Source: Helicobacter colisuis (GTDB taxonomy: Bacteria > Campylobacterota > Campylobacteria > Campylobacterales > Helicobacteraceae). Taken from it: DNA of 64,000 bases. The position numbers and the translations under genes were made by a program. The stretch spans positions 1-64,000 of the forward strand of contig NZ_JAMOKX010000004.1 in the NCBI RefSeq assembly GCF_023646285.1, given 5' to 3'. Each line of letters starts with the position of its first letter. Position 1 is the first letter of the stretch. The notes below the pieces were generated by a model. It saw nothing but the letters and a program-made list of their open reading frames with translations. It was not told the DNA's origin and ran no database searches. This document shows positions 46,472 through 56,100 of the stretch, in pieces.

Positions 46472-48321
46472 TTTAACTCACCTTGGCTCTTAAATACCGT
46501 TCGTAAATAGCCATTTTCACTTAGCATAACATAAAGCTGTCCCAAAACTTCTTTCTTCTCATCTTGAGGAATTTCTACGCTTTCATCAAGCTTTTGCTTA
46601 AGTCGCCTTTCAATTTCTTTGGTATCAAAATCCAAATCATCTAACACATCTAAAATCGTTTGTGCTTCTAAAAGATTCTCAATCTCATATTTTCCTTTTT
46701 CATTAAAAACCACGCTAAATTCCGTAGGGTGAGTAAAGAGATTATGTCGCATTCCAAGAACTTCTTGATAAGCCCCCACAAGAAAGAATCCCAAAAAGTA
46801 TTCTTCATTATTCACATCAATGTCATGCAAAAACAAGGGGTAATTTTTATCAAAAGCAATCTCTCCATCACTATCACAAGTAATATCCCACAAACTCGCA
46901 CTTCTTGTAGGATGCTTATTTAACCTATCAAGCGGAATAACTGGAAAATTCTGCTTCAATCCCCAATAATCTGGCAAACTTTGAAAAAAGCTACAATTTA
47001 GTAGATACCGCTCCTGCACCTGCTCTTGAATCCGAATAATATCGCTATGATTCTTATGCTTTAGAATCTTAATTACTTTTTTGATAATAAGATGCACTAA
47101 AACTTCGGTATTACTCCTATCTTGTAAATCAATATAACCTAAATCAAAAAGTGTGAGTAGTGACTCCATATGCTCTAAACTATCGTGTAAATATTCAATA
47201 GCCGATTTTTCATTAATCGTATTATACAAATCCAAAAGCTCTTCTACAAGTGGAGGATTTTTGTCTTTTAAATGTAAAGCTTTTTCATCATACTCTTGTG
47301 AAAACAGCTCCAAAACAGGACTAATTAAAACTGCGTGACTAGCAGAAACATAACGCCCCGATTCAATAAAAATATCAGGCTCAGGCTCTTTTTTGTTTTT
47401 GGCAATTTCTTTAAGCGTGAAAATAACATTTCCACTAAATTCCCCAAGTGTATAATTGCGATTTTGATAGGCTTCATGCTGTGTGTATTCAACAGCCAAA
47501 CCACCCCCAATATTCACATTATTAAGATTTTTTGCTCCCATTTTGCGCAATTCAGCATAAATATTCCCAGCTTCTCTTAAAGCTTTTTTAAGTGGCGCAA
47601 TATCACTAATTTGACTGCCAATGTGAAAATGAATCATTGTAAATTGTTCTAATAACTTATTTTTTTGTAAAAGATAAATGGCTTCCACTAATTCAGTTGC
47701 AGTTAATCCAAATTTAGAATTAATTCCACCACTTTTTGCCCAAATTCCAATTCCTGTGCTATGGAGACGAATTCGCAATCCAATTTTAGGATAAGGCTTT
47801 CCCATAGCCTTTGCTACTTCAATGATTGTCTCTAGCTCATTTAATCCTTCAATAGTTAAAGTAATATCATGACCCATTTTAGCTGCAATAAAACCTAAAG
47901 AAATCATTTCTTTATCTTTAAAACCATTAACGGTAATAGGAGCATTTTCATTGGTATAAGCCATCGCAATAATAAGTTCTGACTTACTTCCAGCCTCTAG
48001 CCCATAGCAACGATTCTGTGTTTGTTCCATAAGAGGCAAAATAAAATTAGGAAAATGATTGACCTTAATAGGAAAAACTGCTTTGAATTTACCCTTGTAG
48101 TGATATTCTTTAATAGAATTTTCAAAATGTGAGAAGATTTTTTCAACTTGTTTCTTCATTAAATGAGGAAATCGAATGAGTAAAGGACCGCGATATCCTT
48201 CCTCACGCATTTGTTTAACAATATCAATTAATGCAGGTTTATTACCAAAATTAACTTTAACCTTACCATCTTCAATAATAAAATCATCATTTGCCCAATA
48301 ATGAATACCATAATCTACCAT
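46468..48321 (-). CDS. speA: Biosynthetic arginine decarboxylase
   Basis: PLP enzyme making agmatine for polyamine synthesis. 617 residues: PLP lysine in AVFPIKVNHFPNF (about residue 85), glycine-rich NVNIGGGLAVEYTQ near 268, and GAYQEVLGMRHNLF near 520. Length matches bacterial SpeA (about 615-660). AAGGGAAG precedes ATG 48321. Heads a two-gene unit with cysE. Confidence 0.95.
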   Translation of the reverse strand: MVDYGIHYWANDDFIIEDGKVKVNFGNKPALIDIVKQMREEGYRGPLLIRFPHLMKKQVEKIFSHFENSIKEYHYKGKFKAVFPIKVNHFPNFILPLMEQTQNRCYGLEAGSKSELIIAMAYTNENAPITVNGFKDKEMISLGFIAAKMGHDITLTIEGLNELETIIEVAKAMGKPYPKIGLRIRLHSTGIGIWAKSGGINSKFGLTATELVEAIYLLQKNKLLEQFTMIHFHIGSQISDIAPLKKALREAGNIYAELRKMGAKNLNNVNIGGGLAVEYTQHEAYQNRNYTLGEFSGNVIFTLKEIAKNKKEPEPDIFIESGRYVSASHAVLISPVLELFSQEYDEKALHLKDKNPPLVEELLDLYNTINEKSAIEYLHDSLEHMESLLTLFDLGYIDLQDRSNTEVLVHLIIKKVIKILKHKNHSDIIRIQEQVQERYLLNCSFFQSLPDYWGLKQNFPVIPLDRLNKHPTRSASLWDITCDSDGEIAFDKNYPLFLHDIDVNNEEYFLGFFLVGAYQEVLGMRHNLFTHPTEFSVVFNEKGKYEIENLLEAQTILDVLDDLDFDTKEIERRLKQKLDESVEIPQDEKKEVLGQLYVMLSENGYLRTVFKSQGELN

Positions 48322-48352
48322 ATAACTTCCCTTACAGAATTAAATAAGGCAA

Positions 48353-48358
48353 ATTTTA
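48353..48358 (-). promoter_or_regulatory. -10 box of speA-cysE
   Basis: Minus-strand TAAAAT in TTATGCTAAAATTTG, 32 nt upstream of the speA ATG. Confidence 0.45.
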
Positions 48359-48402
48359 GCATAAGTCCATTACAAAGCAAATAGAATAATCAATAAAAAA
48401 GG

Positions 48403-48627
48403 CTAAGCCATAATATCTAGCAAACTTTGATACATAGAATCAGCTGTTTGCATACTTACTGCATTAGCCTCTACACCATTTTGTGCTGTTATGGTATTAG
48501 CTGTGCTTTGAGCTAAGTCTGTATTTGAAGTCTCCAAAGTTGCATTTTGCACATTAGCACTAATTCCGCTTTGAGCGCTAGAAAAAGCGTTATATCCAGA
48601 ATAACTATTCATTGAAATTGGATCCAT
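48403..48627 (-). CDS. Small protein resembling the C-terminus of flagellar rod/hook proteins
   Basis: 74 residues, soluble, no cysteine. From residue 29 it reads LETSNTDLAQSTANTITAQ then ADSMYQSLLDIM, the characteristic ending (L-E-x-S-N-x-D-L-A ... A-D-x-M-x-x-x-L) of FlgB/C/E/F/G/K proteins that forms the coiled D0 core. The first 28 residues recall a shortened N-terminal rod motif. Standing alone, it could be an axial adaptor or a regulator. AAGGAGATGCTAA precedes ATG 48627. Monocistronic. Confidence 0.65.
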   Translation of the reverse strand: MDPISMNSYSGYNAFSSAQSGISANVQNATLETSNTDLAQSTANTITAQNGVEANAVSMQTADSMYQSLLDIMA

Positions 48628-48654
48628 TTAGCATCTCCTTATTTATGTAAAAGC

Positions 48655-48660
48655 ATTATA
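48655..48660 (-). promoter_or_regulatory. -10 box of the mini rod-like gene
   Basis: Minus-strand TATAAT in TAGTAGTATAATGCTTTT, 28 nt upstream of the ATG; a sigma-54 GG-N10-GC signature was looked for and not found. Confidence 0.55.
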
Positions 48661-48696
48661 CTACTAAATTCCAAAAGAATCTACTAAAATTTTATT

Positions 48697-51600
48697 TTAG
48701 CGATAATATTTTCTTAGTTTTTCATCAAGTGGAGATAATAATCGATAAAATGCTGGCACCACAAGCAAACTAAGAATCATTGATACCAGCAAACCACCAA
48801 TTACAGCAATTCCCATAGGAGACTTTATCCCACTTCCAGCACCACCTGCTAAGGCTAGAGGCAACATTCCAAAAATCATTGCAATAGTTGTCATTAAAAT
48901 TGGTCGCAACCGAGTTTCCCCTGCTTTAATAATAGCATTCTCTAACTCCATACCCCCTCTGTGTTTTTCATTAGCCACATCAATGATTAAAGTTGCATTT
49001 TTACCCACAAGTCCCATAAGCAACATAAGCCCCATAATGCTAAACAAACTAAGCGATTCTCCACTAATAAAAAGCCCCAAAAAAGCCCCTGTAAAACTCA
49101 AAGGCAAAGTAATCATAATAATTAAGGGCTGAATGAGTGATTCATATAAAGCTGCTAAAATAAAATAAATCAAAACAAACACCATAGTCATTGCCACAAC
49201 AAAAGCTTCATTAGTTTCTTGCATATATTTAGCATAACCCTCAATTTTATAATGAACACCAGATTCTAACCAAGAATCTTTATTTTCTTCCAAAAAATTT
49301 GTAGCCTCACCCAAACTGATATTTTCTGCTAAATTAGCATACACCATCACGCTTTTTTGCCTATCATAATGCCTAATTGTAGTAACTCCCCCTACTTCTT
49401 TAATCTCCACAATCCCTTCTAAAAATACATTTTCTCCTTTTGCATTGCGTAAGGTAAGAGTTTTTAAGTCTTTTATTTGATTTCTTTTGGGGGCTAACAA
49501 CACAATATTATATTCCTTGCCATTTTCACGATAATAAGAAATTTCTTGCGCACCACTAAAAGCACCATTGATTACCAAAGCGATTTCTTGAGCGCTAAAT
49601 CCATACTGACTTGCTAAAGCTCGATTGATAGTTATTTCTAATTGTGGCGTTTGGGGTTTAATATTTGTGTGAATATCTTTGTATTTTCCACTTTGCTCCA
49701 TAAAGCTAGTGATTCTCTCCACACTTGTTTGCAAAGCAGTATTATCTAGTGAATAAAGTGCTAATTGAAGTGGCGAATCATCTTCTCCTAAGCTAATTTG
49801 AGGAATCTCAATTAAAGCAATTTCTAAATCAAATTGCTTTGTATAATCTGCATAAACTCCTCTTAAAAACTGCATTACTTCTTGCAAATCTCTTTCTCTT
49901 TTATTATAAGGCACTAAACGCACATAAATTTTTGCTTCATAAATCTTTTTTTCTGCTGTATAACCAATCTTTAAAATGCTATATTCCACCTCTTTTTCTT
50001 GATTTAATCGCTCTTGTATAGCCAAAGCTTGTTTTTGCATTGCTTCTAGCGAGATTCCAGGCTTAGCAGTGAGATTAATATCAAATTCTGCCTTATCTTC
50101 TGAGGGCAAAAACTCTACTCCCAGTCGCGTAATCAAAAGGAGTGAAACCACAAAAATACTTACAATACTTAAAATCACAAAAGCTTTATGGGCTAACACC
50201 CATTTAAGAATCCGCACATATAGCAATTCTAAAGCCTTGAAATATTTCTCTGTTTGAAGATAAAAAGCGCTTTGTGTGTGATTAGCAACCCTTGAGCTTA
50301 ACATAGGGATAAAGGTAATAACCACAAAAAAAGAAATAATAATACAAGCACCAAGACTAATACCAAAAGAAACAAAGAATCTCCCCGTAATTCCACCCAT
50401 ATTGGCAATAGGCACAAAAACTGACAAAAGCATTGCAGAAATAGCTATTAGTGCAAAAATAATTTCCTTAACCCCCATTAATGCTGCTTCTTTACGCGAC
50501 ATTCCTCCTTCAATTTTTTTATAAATATTTTCAATTACCACAATAGCATCATCAATAATAATCCCAATTGCCAAAGTAATTGCTATTAATGTTGTGAGAT
50601 TTAAAGTCATACCCCAATAATACATAAACGCAAAAGTTCCCATAATAGAAGCAGGAATACTCAAACTTGCAATCCAAGTCATTGAAGCATTACGCAAAAA
50701 GAAAAACACTACAAAAACTGCCAAAAACGCACCCAAAATCAAATCAAGCTCCACCGCCCAAATCGTGTCTTTGATATAAGTAGTCGTATCTCTTAAAAGC
50801 ATTAAATTGTATTTTGGACTACTTTCTTGCAAACTTGGCAGAATCTCTCTAATAGCATCTGTGATTTCAATCTCATTTGCCCCTGAAATCTTTTGTATTT
50901 CAAGCAAGATTCCACTGCCTTGAATATCTTTAGAAAGCAAGTTTGCAAAGCTTCTTTGCTCTTCTGTAGAATCTTCAATCTTAGCAATATCACTTAGCTT
51001 AATATTATCTCCCACAAGAATATCACCTAATTCTTTTAAATTATTAGAATCGGCTTGTGTGAGAATCTTCCATTCCTTATCTTTAGCGATGATTCTGCCC
51101 CCATCAATTTCTACATTTTGTGTGCCAATAGCTCTTGTTAAATCCAAATAAGTCAAGTTGTATTGATTGAGCAAAGTAGGATTAGGTATGATTTTAATCT
51201 CTCTTTCTAAAAATCCAACCAAATTAACCTTGCCCACGCCTTTGATGCGTTGTAATAAAGGCTTAATATTCCAATTTGTATGCGTATTTATTTCTAAAAG
51301 TTCTTTTTCATTGGTAATTGGAGTTTTAGATGACACAAAAAGCGAAATAATAGGCGCACCACCAACATTAAATTTTTCAACCACAGGAGATTTCACTTCA
51401 CTTCCAAAGCTAACAGATAGCACCTTATCGCGCACATCATTAGCTGCAATTTCAAGGGGCTTTTCTAGCTCAAACTCCGCAACCACCACGCTCACGCTAT
51501 CGCTACTATTAGAAGTGATTTTCTTTAGCGATTCAATCCCACTAATGGCTTCTTCAATCTTTTCTGTTACCTTGCTCTCAACAATCTCAGGATTAGCCCC

Positions 51601-51750
51601 AGGATAAAGCGTGGTAATGGTAATCACAGGAATATCAACATTAGGATAAAGTGAAACACTAAGTCTTTTTAGAGCATCTATACCAAAAAATATCAACGCC
51701 AAAACAAACATTAAAGTTGCAATGGGTCGCTCTATTGCTATTTTTGACAT
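48697..51750 (-). CDS. hefC: RND-family multidrug efflux transporter (HefC-like)
   Basis: 1017-residue inner-membrane proton/drug antiporter of the HAE-1 type. Twelve membrane helices in two sets (about 10-28 and 330-530; 845-1000), each set preceded by a large periplasmic pore/docking loop. Helix 4 carries the proton-relay aspartates in AIGIIIDDAIVVIENIYK. Its ATG overlaps the stop of the adaptor gene by one base. With the two upstream genes it forms a tripartite pump matching H. pylori HefABC, which extrudes antibiotics and bile salts. Confidence 0.93.
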   Translation of the reverse strand: MSKIAIERPIATLMFVLALIFFGIDALKRLSVSLYPNVDIPVITITTLYPGANPEIVESKVTEKIEEAISGIESLKKITSNSSDSVSVVVAEFELEKPLEIAANDVRDKVLSVSFGSEVKSPVVEKFNVGGAPIISLFVSSKTPITNEKELLEINTHTNWNIKPLLQRIKGVGKVNLVGFLEREIKIIPNPTLLNQYNLTYLDLTRAIGTQNVEIDGGRIIAKDKEWKILTQADSNNLKELGDILVGDNIKLSDIAKIEDSTEEQRSFANLLSKDIQGSGILLEIQKISGANEIEITDAIREILPSLQESSPKYNLMLLRDTTTYIKDTIWAVELDLILGAFLAVFVVFFFLRNASMTWIASLSIPASIMGTFAFMYYWGMTLNLTTLIAITLAIGIIIDDAIVVIENIYKKIEGGMSRKEAALMGVKEIIFALIAISAMLLSVFVPIANMGGITGRFFVSFGISLGACIIISFFVVITFIPMLSSRVANHTQSAFYLQTEKYFKALELLYVRILKWVLAHKAFVILSIVSIFVVSLLLITRLGVEFLPSEDKAEFDINLTAKPGISLEAMQKQALAIQERLNQEKEVEYSILKIGYTAEKKIYEAKIYVRLVPYNKRERDLQEVMQFLRGVYADYTKQFDLEIALIEIPQISLGEDDSPLQLALYSLDNTALQTSVERITSFMEQSGKYKDIHTNIKPQTPQLEITINRALASQYGFSAQEIALVINGAFSGAQEISYYRENGKEYNIVLLAPKRNQIKDLKTLTLRNAKGENVFLEGIVEIKEVGGVTTIRHYDRQKSVMVYANLAENISLGEATNFLEENKDSWLESGVHYKIEGYAKYMQETNEAFVVAMTMVFVLIYFILAALYESLIQPLIIMITLPLSFTGAFLGLFISGESLSLFSIMGLMLLMGLVGKNATLIIDVANEKHRGGMELENAIIKAGETRLRPILMTTIAMIFGMLPLALAGGAGSGIKSPMGIAVIGGLLVSMILSLLVVPAFYRLLSPLDEKLRKYYR

Positions 51751-52487
51751 TATTGCCCCAAAATCAAACCATCACCAAAGATTCCAGAGGGCAAATCTCT
51801 TTTTAAGAGCGCCTCTGCTTTTGCCTTCTTGGTTTTCATATCAATACTAGGATAGATTTTTGTGAGAATTAAAGGGTCTTTTTGTGCAATATTTTGGAGT
51901 TTGTATTGAAATTTATCACCAACTTTGACTTGACTAAAATACTGCGAATCAAACTCAATCATTGCCTTTTTTTGCTTGGATTCTAATACAAAAAGTTTGC
52001 TTGAAATAGCCCCCACACCATCACCCACTTCAACAAATTTATTACTAATAACACCACTAAAGGGGGCATATAGGATAGTTTTATCCAAAAGCTCTTTTTG
52101 CAAATCATAGTTAGCTTGTGCTTTTTTAAACGCATAAAGACTAGATTGGTATTGAGATTGTATTCTTTCAAAAGTGTTTTTATCAATCACATTTTTAGAG
52201 GATTGATAACGCTTGTATTGAGATTCTAAAAAATTATATTCAATTCTAGCAGAATCCAAAGTTGCCTTGGCAATTTTCACATTTTCTTGCAAATCCTTTG
52301 CTTTAAGTGTGAGTAATTTCTCCCCTTTTTCAACAAAATCTCCTACTTCTACAAAAATCTCTTCTATAACGCCATTACTAGCTAAACTTAAAGTGGCACT
52401 TTGAGTGGCTTGGATATTAAAAGTCGCATAAATCTCCTCTCCAAATAATGGCAAAAAACATAAAATACTGATTAAAATTTGCCTCAT
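51750..52487 (-). CDS. hefB: RND efflux periplasmic adaptor (HefB-like)
   Basis: 245 residues: signal peptide (about 1-16), lipoyl half-motifs NGVIEEIFVEVGDFVEKGEKL and APFSGVISNKFVEVGDGV flanking a coiled-coil hairpin (about 70-125), then a short beta-barrel domain. Short for a membrane-fusion protein, as in Helicobacter. Links HefC to the TolC-like channel. Overlaps hefA by 4 nt. Confidence 0.9.
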   Translation of the reverse strand: MRQILISILCFLPLFGEEIYATFNIQATQSATLSLASNGVIEEIFVEVGDFVEKGEKLLTLKAKDLQENVKIAKATLDSARIEYNFLESQYKRYQSSKNVIDKNTFERIQSQYQSSLYAFKKAQANYDLQKELLDKTILYAPFSGVISNKFVEVGDGVGAISSKLFVLESKQKKAMIEFDSQYFSQVKVGDKFQYKLQNIAQKDPLILTKIYPSIDMKTKKAKAEALLKRDLPSGIFGDGLILGQ

Positions 52488-53737
52488 AAAAACTCCTCTA
52501 GATTCTCACCATTAGAATAAAGAAATTCTGCCTTTTTAATCTCATAATCAAAACGCGCTTCATCATAAAAAGATTGTGCGTTAAAAAGATTTGAAAGTGC
52601 TTTTAGGTATTGTGTGTAGTCAATCAATTGTGAATTAAATTTTTCTTTTGCATAAGTATAGGCTATGGAAGCAGAAGTGAGTGCAGAAAAAGCCCACTGA
52701 ATCTTTTCCTTTGCAGTTTCAAGGGCACTTTGGGCAATGATGCGCTCCCTTTTTTGAGAATCTTTTTGATGAGCGTATTCAAAGTTAGCTGCCAAGGCTT
52801 GTAAATGGGCTGATTCTTTGGCTTTTAGCGTCGCAAAAGAATCAAAAAGCACAAAAGAAACACTAACCCCAAAAATATTTTGATACTTAGGATCTTCAAT
52901 AGAAATGGGAAAAGGAAGCGTTGGAATATTGCGATTATGGTATTGATAGTTTGTATAGCGATTGCTTAAGGCGATGGTTGGCAAATAAGTGTATTGCGTG
53001 GAAACACTTTCTAGGCTTTTGACATAATGGAATTGTGCTTGTAAATCTGCCCTTTGTTTTTGTGGTGTTTGAGCAGAAATTTCTTTAATATTTACCAAAT
53101 CATCTAAAAGAAAATTCTCCACTCCGCTTAAAAGGCTTATTTGTTCTTTACGAGCTTCTAGAGCTAAATCAATATTTTCTAATTGATAAGAATTTTGTGC
53201 GAACTGCGATTTAATCGCCTCTAGCGTATCTTGTGAAGCAAGTCCAGATTCAAAAAAAGTCTGATATTTGATAATGCTTTGTTCTAATTCATTTTGCTGG
53301 CTTAAAAGTGCTTTGCGTTTTGATTTTAAAGCTAGAGCTTGAAAATATTCTTGAATGATTTTCAAAAAAATCTGCTGCTTCGTGCTTAAGGCAGAAAATT
53401 CAGAAGCTTTGATTTTATGGTCTTGAATCGAAAATTTCCCTTCTCTTTTTAATCCATCAAACAAAAGCCAAGAAGCTTCAACAAAAGGTCCATTTACGCT
53501 TTTGGGATAAAAAAGGTCTGGATTATTGATATTTTGATAGGCATAGCCTACTTCAACTTTGGGCAAATATCCAGAATAAAGTGCCTTTTTTTCTTCCTTT
53601 AGGGCTTGAGTTTGGTAATTTTTTGATTCTAGCAGGGGATTATTATTAGCATTAATAATAAGAGACTTTAGAGGATTTGCAGATATATCTATACAAAAAA
53701 GACAAAAAACCATTAAAGACATTATCTTTTTTGACAT
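52484..53737 (-). CDS. hefA: TolC-like outer-membrane efflux channel (HefA-like)
   Basis: 417 residues with an N-terminal signal peptide (about 1-20, KIMSLMVFCLFCIDISA) and the two long helical-hairpin repeats of the OEP family (GYLPKVEVGYAYQN near 57, TYLPTIALSNRYTNYQ near 250). Forms the exit duct of the pump. First gene of the hefABC operon. Confidence 0.9.
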   Translation of the reverse strand: MSKKIMSLMVFCLFCIDISANPLKSLIINANNNPLLESKNYQTQALKEEKKALYSGYLPKVEVGYAYQNINNPDLFYPKSVNGPFVEASWLLFDGLKREGKFSIQDHKIKASEFSALSTKQQIFLKIIQEYFQALALKSKRKALLSQQNELEQSIIKYQTFFESGLASQDTLEAIKSQFAQNSYQLENIDLALEARKEQISLLSGVENFLLDDLVNIKEISAQTPQKQRADLQAQFHYVKSLESVSTQYTYLPTIALSNRYTNYQYHNRNIPTLPFPISIEDPKYQNIFGVSVSFVLFDSFATLKAKESAHLQALAANFEYAHQKDSQKRERIIAQSALETAKEKIQWAFSALTSASIAYTYAKEKFNSQLIDYTQYLKALSNLFNAQSFYDEARFDYEIKKAEFLYSNGENLEEFL

Positions 53738-53883
53738 TTTTCCCCTTTGATTATCAAGATTCTATTGAAAATATTCCTATGCAATTTCTCAAGAATTGTA
53801 TCTAAAAAACCACTAAAAGAAACTTTTTGCAAATAAGTTATTTAAAACCACTAGATAGGAGAATCCCTATTTTTAAAAATTAG

Positions 53884-54756
53884 CTATGAATCTTGATTTA
53901 GATATTCTTGCAAAAGAATATGAAGTTTTTCTTTAAGCTCTAAAGGGGAGATAATCTTGATATAAGGTATCCATTGTTTTACCACATTTAAAAGCTCATC
54001 ATCATAAGAAAAACGCACATTCAAAATAAAATATTTTTCATCCTCATCTACTATTTCACAATATTCAAATAATTTTTTTCTAAAAAAATAATCTTTTCCC
54101 TTTTTATCTAGCTTGATTGTCGCTTCTTTGGTCGCATTAAGCCAGATGCTTGCATCCTCTTTGATTTGTTGTAAAAATTCTTGCTGTGGAGTAAAATTCT
54201 GCTTTGTAATTTTTAGATTCTTTATCTTGCTTAATGCAAAATGCTTTAACTTGCCCTTTTCATCGACTAAAACATACCAAATCCCTTTATTATTAATAAG
54301 CTTATAGGGATTAACCTCACGATTCTTATCTTTATCTTTATAGACAAAACTCAAAACATTATGCTTCACAATAGCTATGCTTATGGATTCAAATAATTCA
54401 TAACTCACTTTTTCAAAGCCTTCATTTTTTACCATAAAAACGCTATTTACTTTAGAGTTTAGCAAATCTGTTATAAAATCCTTATCCAGTTTTGGATAAA
54501 GCTCTTGAATCCCGCTTAACATAGCAAAATTTTGTATATCTTTAAAACTAAGCTTACCGAGAACAAAAGATTCTAAAAAATACTTGCCATTTTCTTTTTT
54601 GATAGGCATAAAAGAAAGTCTTTGGTTTAAATCTCTTTGTATGGTTCTAATATCTACGCCAAACTCACTTGCTAACTCTTCTAAACTAAACCTTCCCCCA
54701 TCATTAAAACGCATTAAAATTTGCGCTAAACGCACTGCAAGTTTATCGTGATTCAC
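53884..54756 (-). CDS. WYL-domain transcriptional regulator
   Basis: 290 residues. N-terminal DeoR/HTH_11 helix-turn-helix (about 5-65: FSLEELASEFGVDIRTIQRDL), a linker, then a WYL domain (about 130-200) with VNPYKLINNKGIWYVLVDEKG and LKHFALSKIKNLKI, and a C-terminal WCX-like extension. WYL domains bind ligands such as nucleic acids or nucleotides, and many members repress phage-defence or SOS-like loci. Last gene of the accessory cassette; overlaps the zinc-ribbon gene by 14 nt. It may bind the palindrome at 58845-58861. Confidence 0.9.
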   Translation of the reverse strand: MNHDKLAVRLAQILMRFNDGGRFSLEELASEFGVDIRTIQRDLNQRLSFMPIKKENGKYFLESFVLGKLSFKDIQNFAMLSGIQELYPKLDKDFITDLLNSKVNSVFMVKNEGFEKVSYELFESISIAIVKHNVLSFVYKDKDKNREVNPYKLINNKGIWYVLVDEKGKLKHFALSKIKNLKITKQNFTPQQEFLQQIKEDASIWLNATKEATIKLDKKGKDYFFRKKLFEYCEIVDEDEKYFILNVRFSYDDELLNVVKQWIPYIKIISPLELKEKLHILLQEYLNQDS

Positions 54757-55081
54757 AATTATTCATAACCCTTATTTTAATATGACAATCTCTACAAATT
54801 TTAAAAAAAGCATCACCCTCTCTATTATATATCCATTTATGCTCTGGCTTACCAAATCTTTCATGTTCACACAAACTACATCTTTCAATAATAACACATT
54901 GTTTGTTTTTATCTGCTCTTTCATAATTATGAAAATAATCACTTTGCTTAAACCCACATAATTCACACACTCTATATCCATAACATCTGTTAGGATTTTC
55001 TATCACAGGTGGTTCATTGAAAAAATGTTTGCTTTTTGTAATATATTCTCCACAATCAGGGCAAACTTTTGAAAAAAGCAT
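54743..55081 (-). CDS. Small protein with four Cys-x2-Cys pairs (tandem zinc ribbons)
   Basis: 112 residues, no membrane segment. Four C-x2-C knuckles (VCPDCG, VCELCG, RCSLCE, ICRDCH) at about residues 7, 40, 71 and 98 can bind two zinc ions as two tandem ribbons. Extra cysteines occur at RCYGY, QCVII and NNCES. Such modules usually bind nucleic acid or protein. Its ATG at 55081 has GAGGG upstream. Co-translation with the WYL regulator is suggested by the 14-nt overlap. Family not recognised. Confidence 0.75.
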   Translation of the reverse strand: MLFSKVCPDCGEYITKSKHFFNEPPVIENPNRCYGYRVCELCGFKQSDYFHNYERADKNKQCVIIERCSLCEHERFGKPEHKWIYNREGDAFFKICRDCHIKIRVMNNCESR

Positions 55082-55119
55082 TCGGGTTTACCCTCTTCAT
55101 TTTTAAATTCTCCCGCATG

Positions 55120-55245
55120 TCAATTAGTTGCACATTTAATTTTTAAAACTGTATCCACGATAACCTCTGTTGCAGAAGTTGCTTTTTCTTTTACCGCTTC
55201 TGAAGCTTCAAGTGCTTTTTCTTTTAAACTATCTAAAAATCCCAC
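55120..55245 (-). CDS. 41-residue amphipathic helical peptide
   Basis: GTG start at 55245 with AAGGAG five nt upstream. It reads V-G-F-L-D-S-L-K-E-K-A-L-E-A-S-E-A-V-K-E and then K-A-T-S-A-T-E-V-I-V-D-T-V-L-K-I-K-C-A-T-N: alternating Lys/Glu/Ala-rich helix with a hydrophobic face. It begins 13 nt after the coiled-coil gene, so it is in the same transcript. Short length makes coding status less sure, but the ribosome site is good. Confidence 0.6.
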   Translation of the reverse strand: MGFLDSLKEKALEASEAVKEKATSATEVIVDTVLKIKCATN

Positions 55246-55258
55246 AAAAACTCCTTGG

Positions 55259-56098
55259 CTATTTAATGAATTGCAAAATAATCGAAGCGATACTAGTTAT
55301 TAAAGCTAGACTTGAAATTACAATACTAAAAGTAGTATTTTTCTTGCTAATTTTAAACTCTAAATCACTAATTTTACTTTCTTTTTCTTTTATATCATTT
55401 TCTATTTGCATTTTAAAATTAATAAATTCTTGATAATGAGTCTCTATTAATTTGTGTTGTTCATCATCAATTTGTCGCTTTTTATCAAGACGCTCTTCAA
55501 GCTCTTTTATATCTTCTTCTATATCTTTTATATCTTCTTTTGTCTCATATATTTCTTGTTTTGCTTTTTGCATTTCAGCAATACGTTGTTGTGCTTGATG
55601 ACAAATTGTTGCTGTAATTTCTTTACTAATTTTTCTTGTATCATTTGACAAACTTTGCATAGCTTTTTCATCTTTTTCATATTTTTCATATATCATTAAC
55701 GCCATTTCATTTATCATTAAATCCGCAAAAACCATATCACAGCAAATAAGTTTGATAGTTTCTTGTATAAGTTCATTTTGAGCTCCTATAGCTTCAGCAT
55801 TTGCTATATCAGCATCAGATAGTGCATTAATCTTTCTATCTCTTTCGCTTTCAGCAAATGGATTTATAGTTTCAAAAAATGAATTTTTTATATTTTTGGC
55901 TTTACAAGCCAACTCTTTAGCTCTAACAATTTTTTTTGAAGCTTCTTGGATTTTCATATCAATTTGATTTACTTGATCTTTGGCTAAAATTCGCAATTCT
56001 TCAGGTGTGCAATTTTTAATTTTCCCTTGAATTTCTCCAATATCTTTTAAATTCTGCAAATTTTTCTTTGGATTGATTGCCAATCTTTTATTATCCAT
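55259..56098 (-). CDS. Tail-anchored coiled-coil protein
   Basis: 279 residues. Largely helical; a strong coiled coil covers about 165-250 (KEDIKDIEEDIKELEERLDK is typical) and a single C-terminal membrane helix (about 255-277, SIVISSLALITSIASIIL) would anchor it with the bulk in the cytoplasm. The N-terminal half carries scattered cysteines (NCTPEEL, ACKAK, LICCDM). No known family recognised. Two nt downstream of the HNH-like gene, so the two proteins are probably made together and may interact. Confidence 0.75.
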   Translation of the reverse strand: MDNKRLAINPKKNLQNLKDIGEIQGKIKNCTPEELRILAKDQVNQIDMKIQEASKKIVRAKELACKAKNIKNSFFETINPFAESERDRKINALSDADIANAEAIGAQNELIQETIKLICCDMVFADLMINEMALMIYEKYEKDEKAMQSLSNDTRKISKEITATICHQAQQRIAEMQKAKQEIYETKEDIKDIEEDIKELEERLDKKRQIDDEQHKLIETHYQEFINFKMQIENDIKEKESKISDLEFKISKKNTTFSIVISSLALITSIASIILQFIK

Positions 56099-56100
56099 TT

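Noticed and set aside
53855-53874. ATAGG-N6-CCTAT hairpin with T-run on the plus strand
   Set aside because: The T-run is on the plus strand, where there is no gene to terminate; on the minus strand, after the WYL gene, it has no U-tract.
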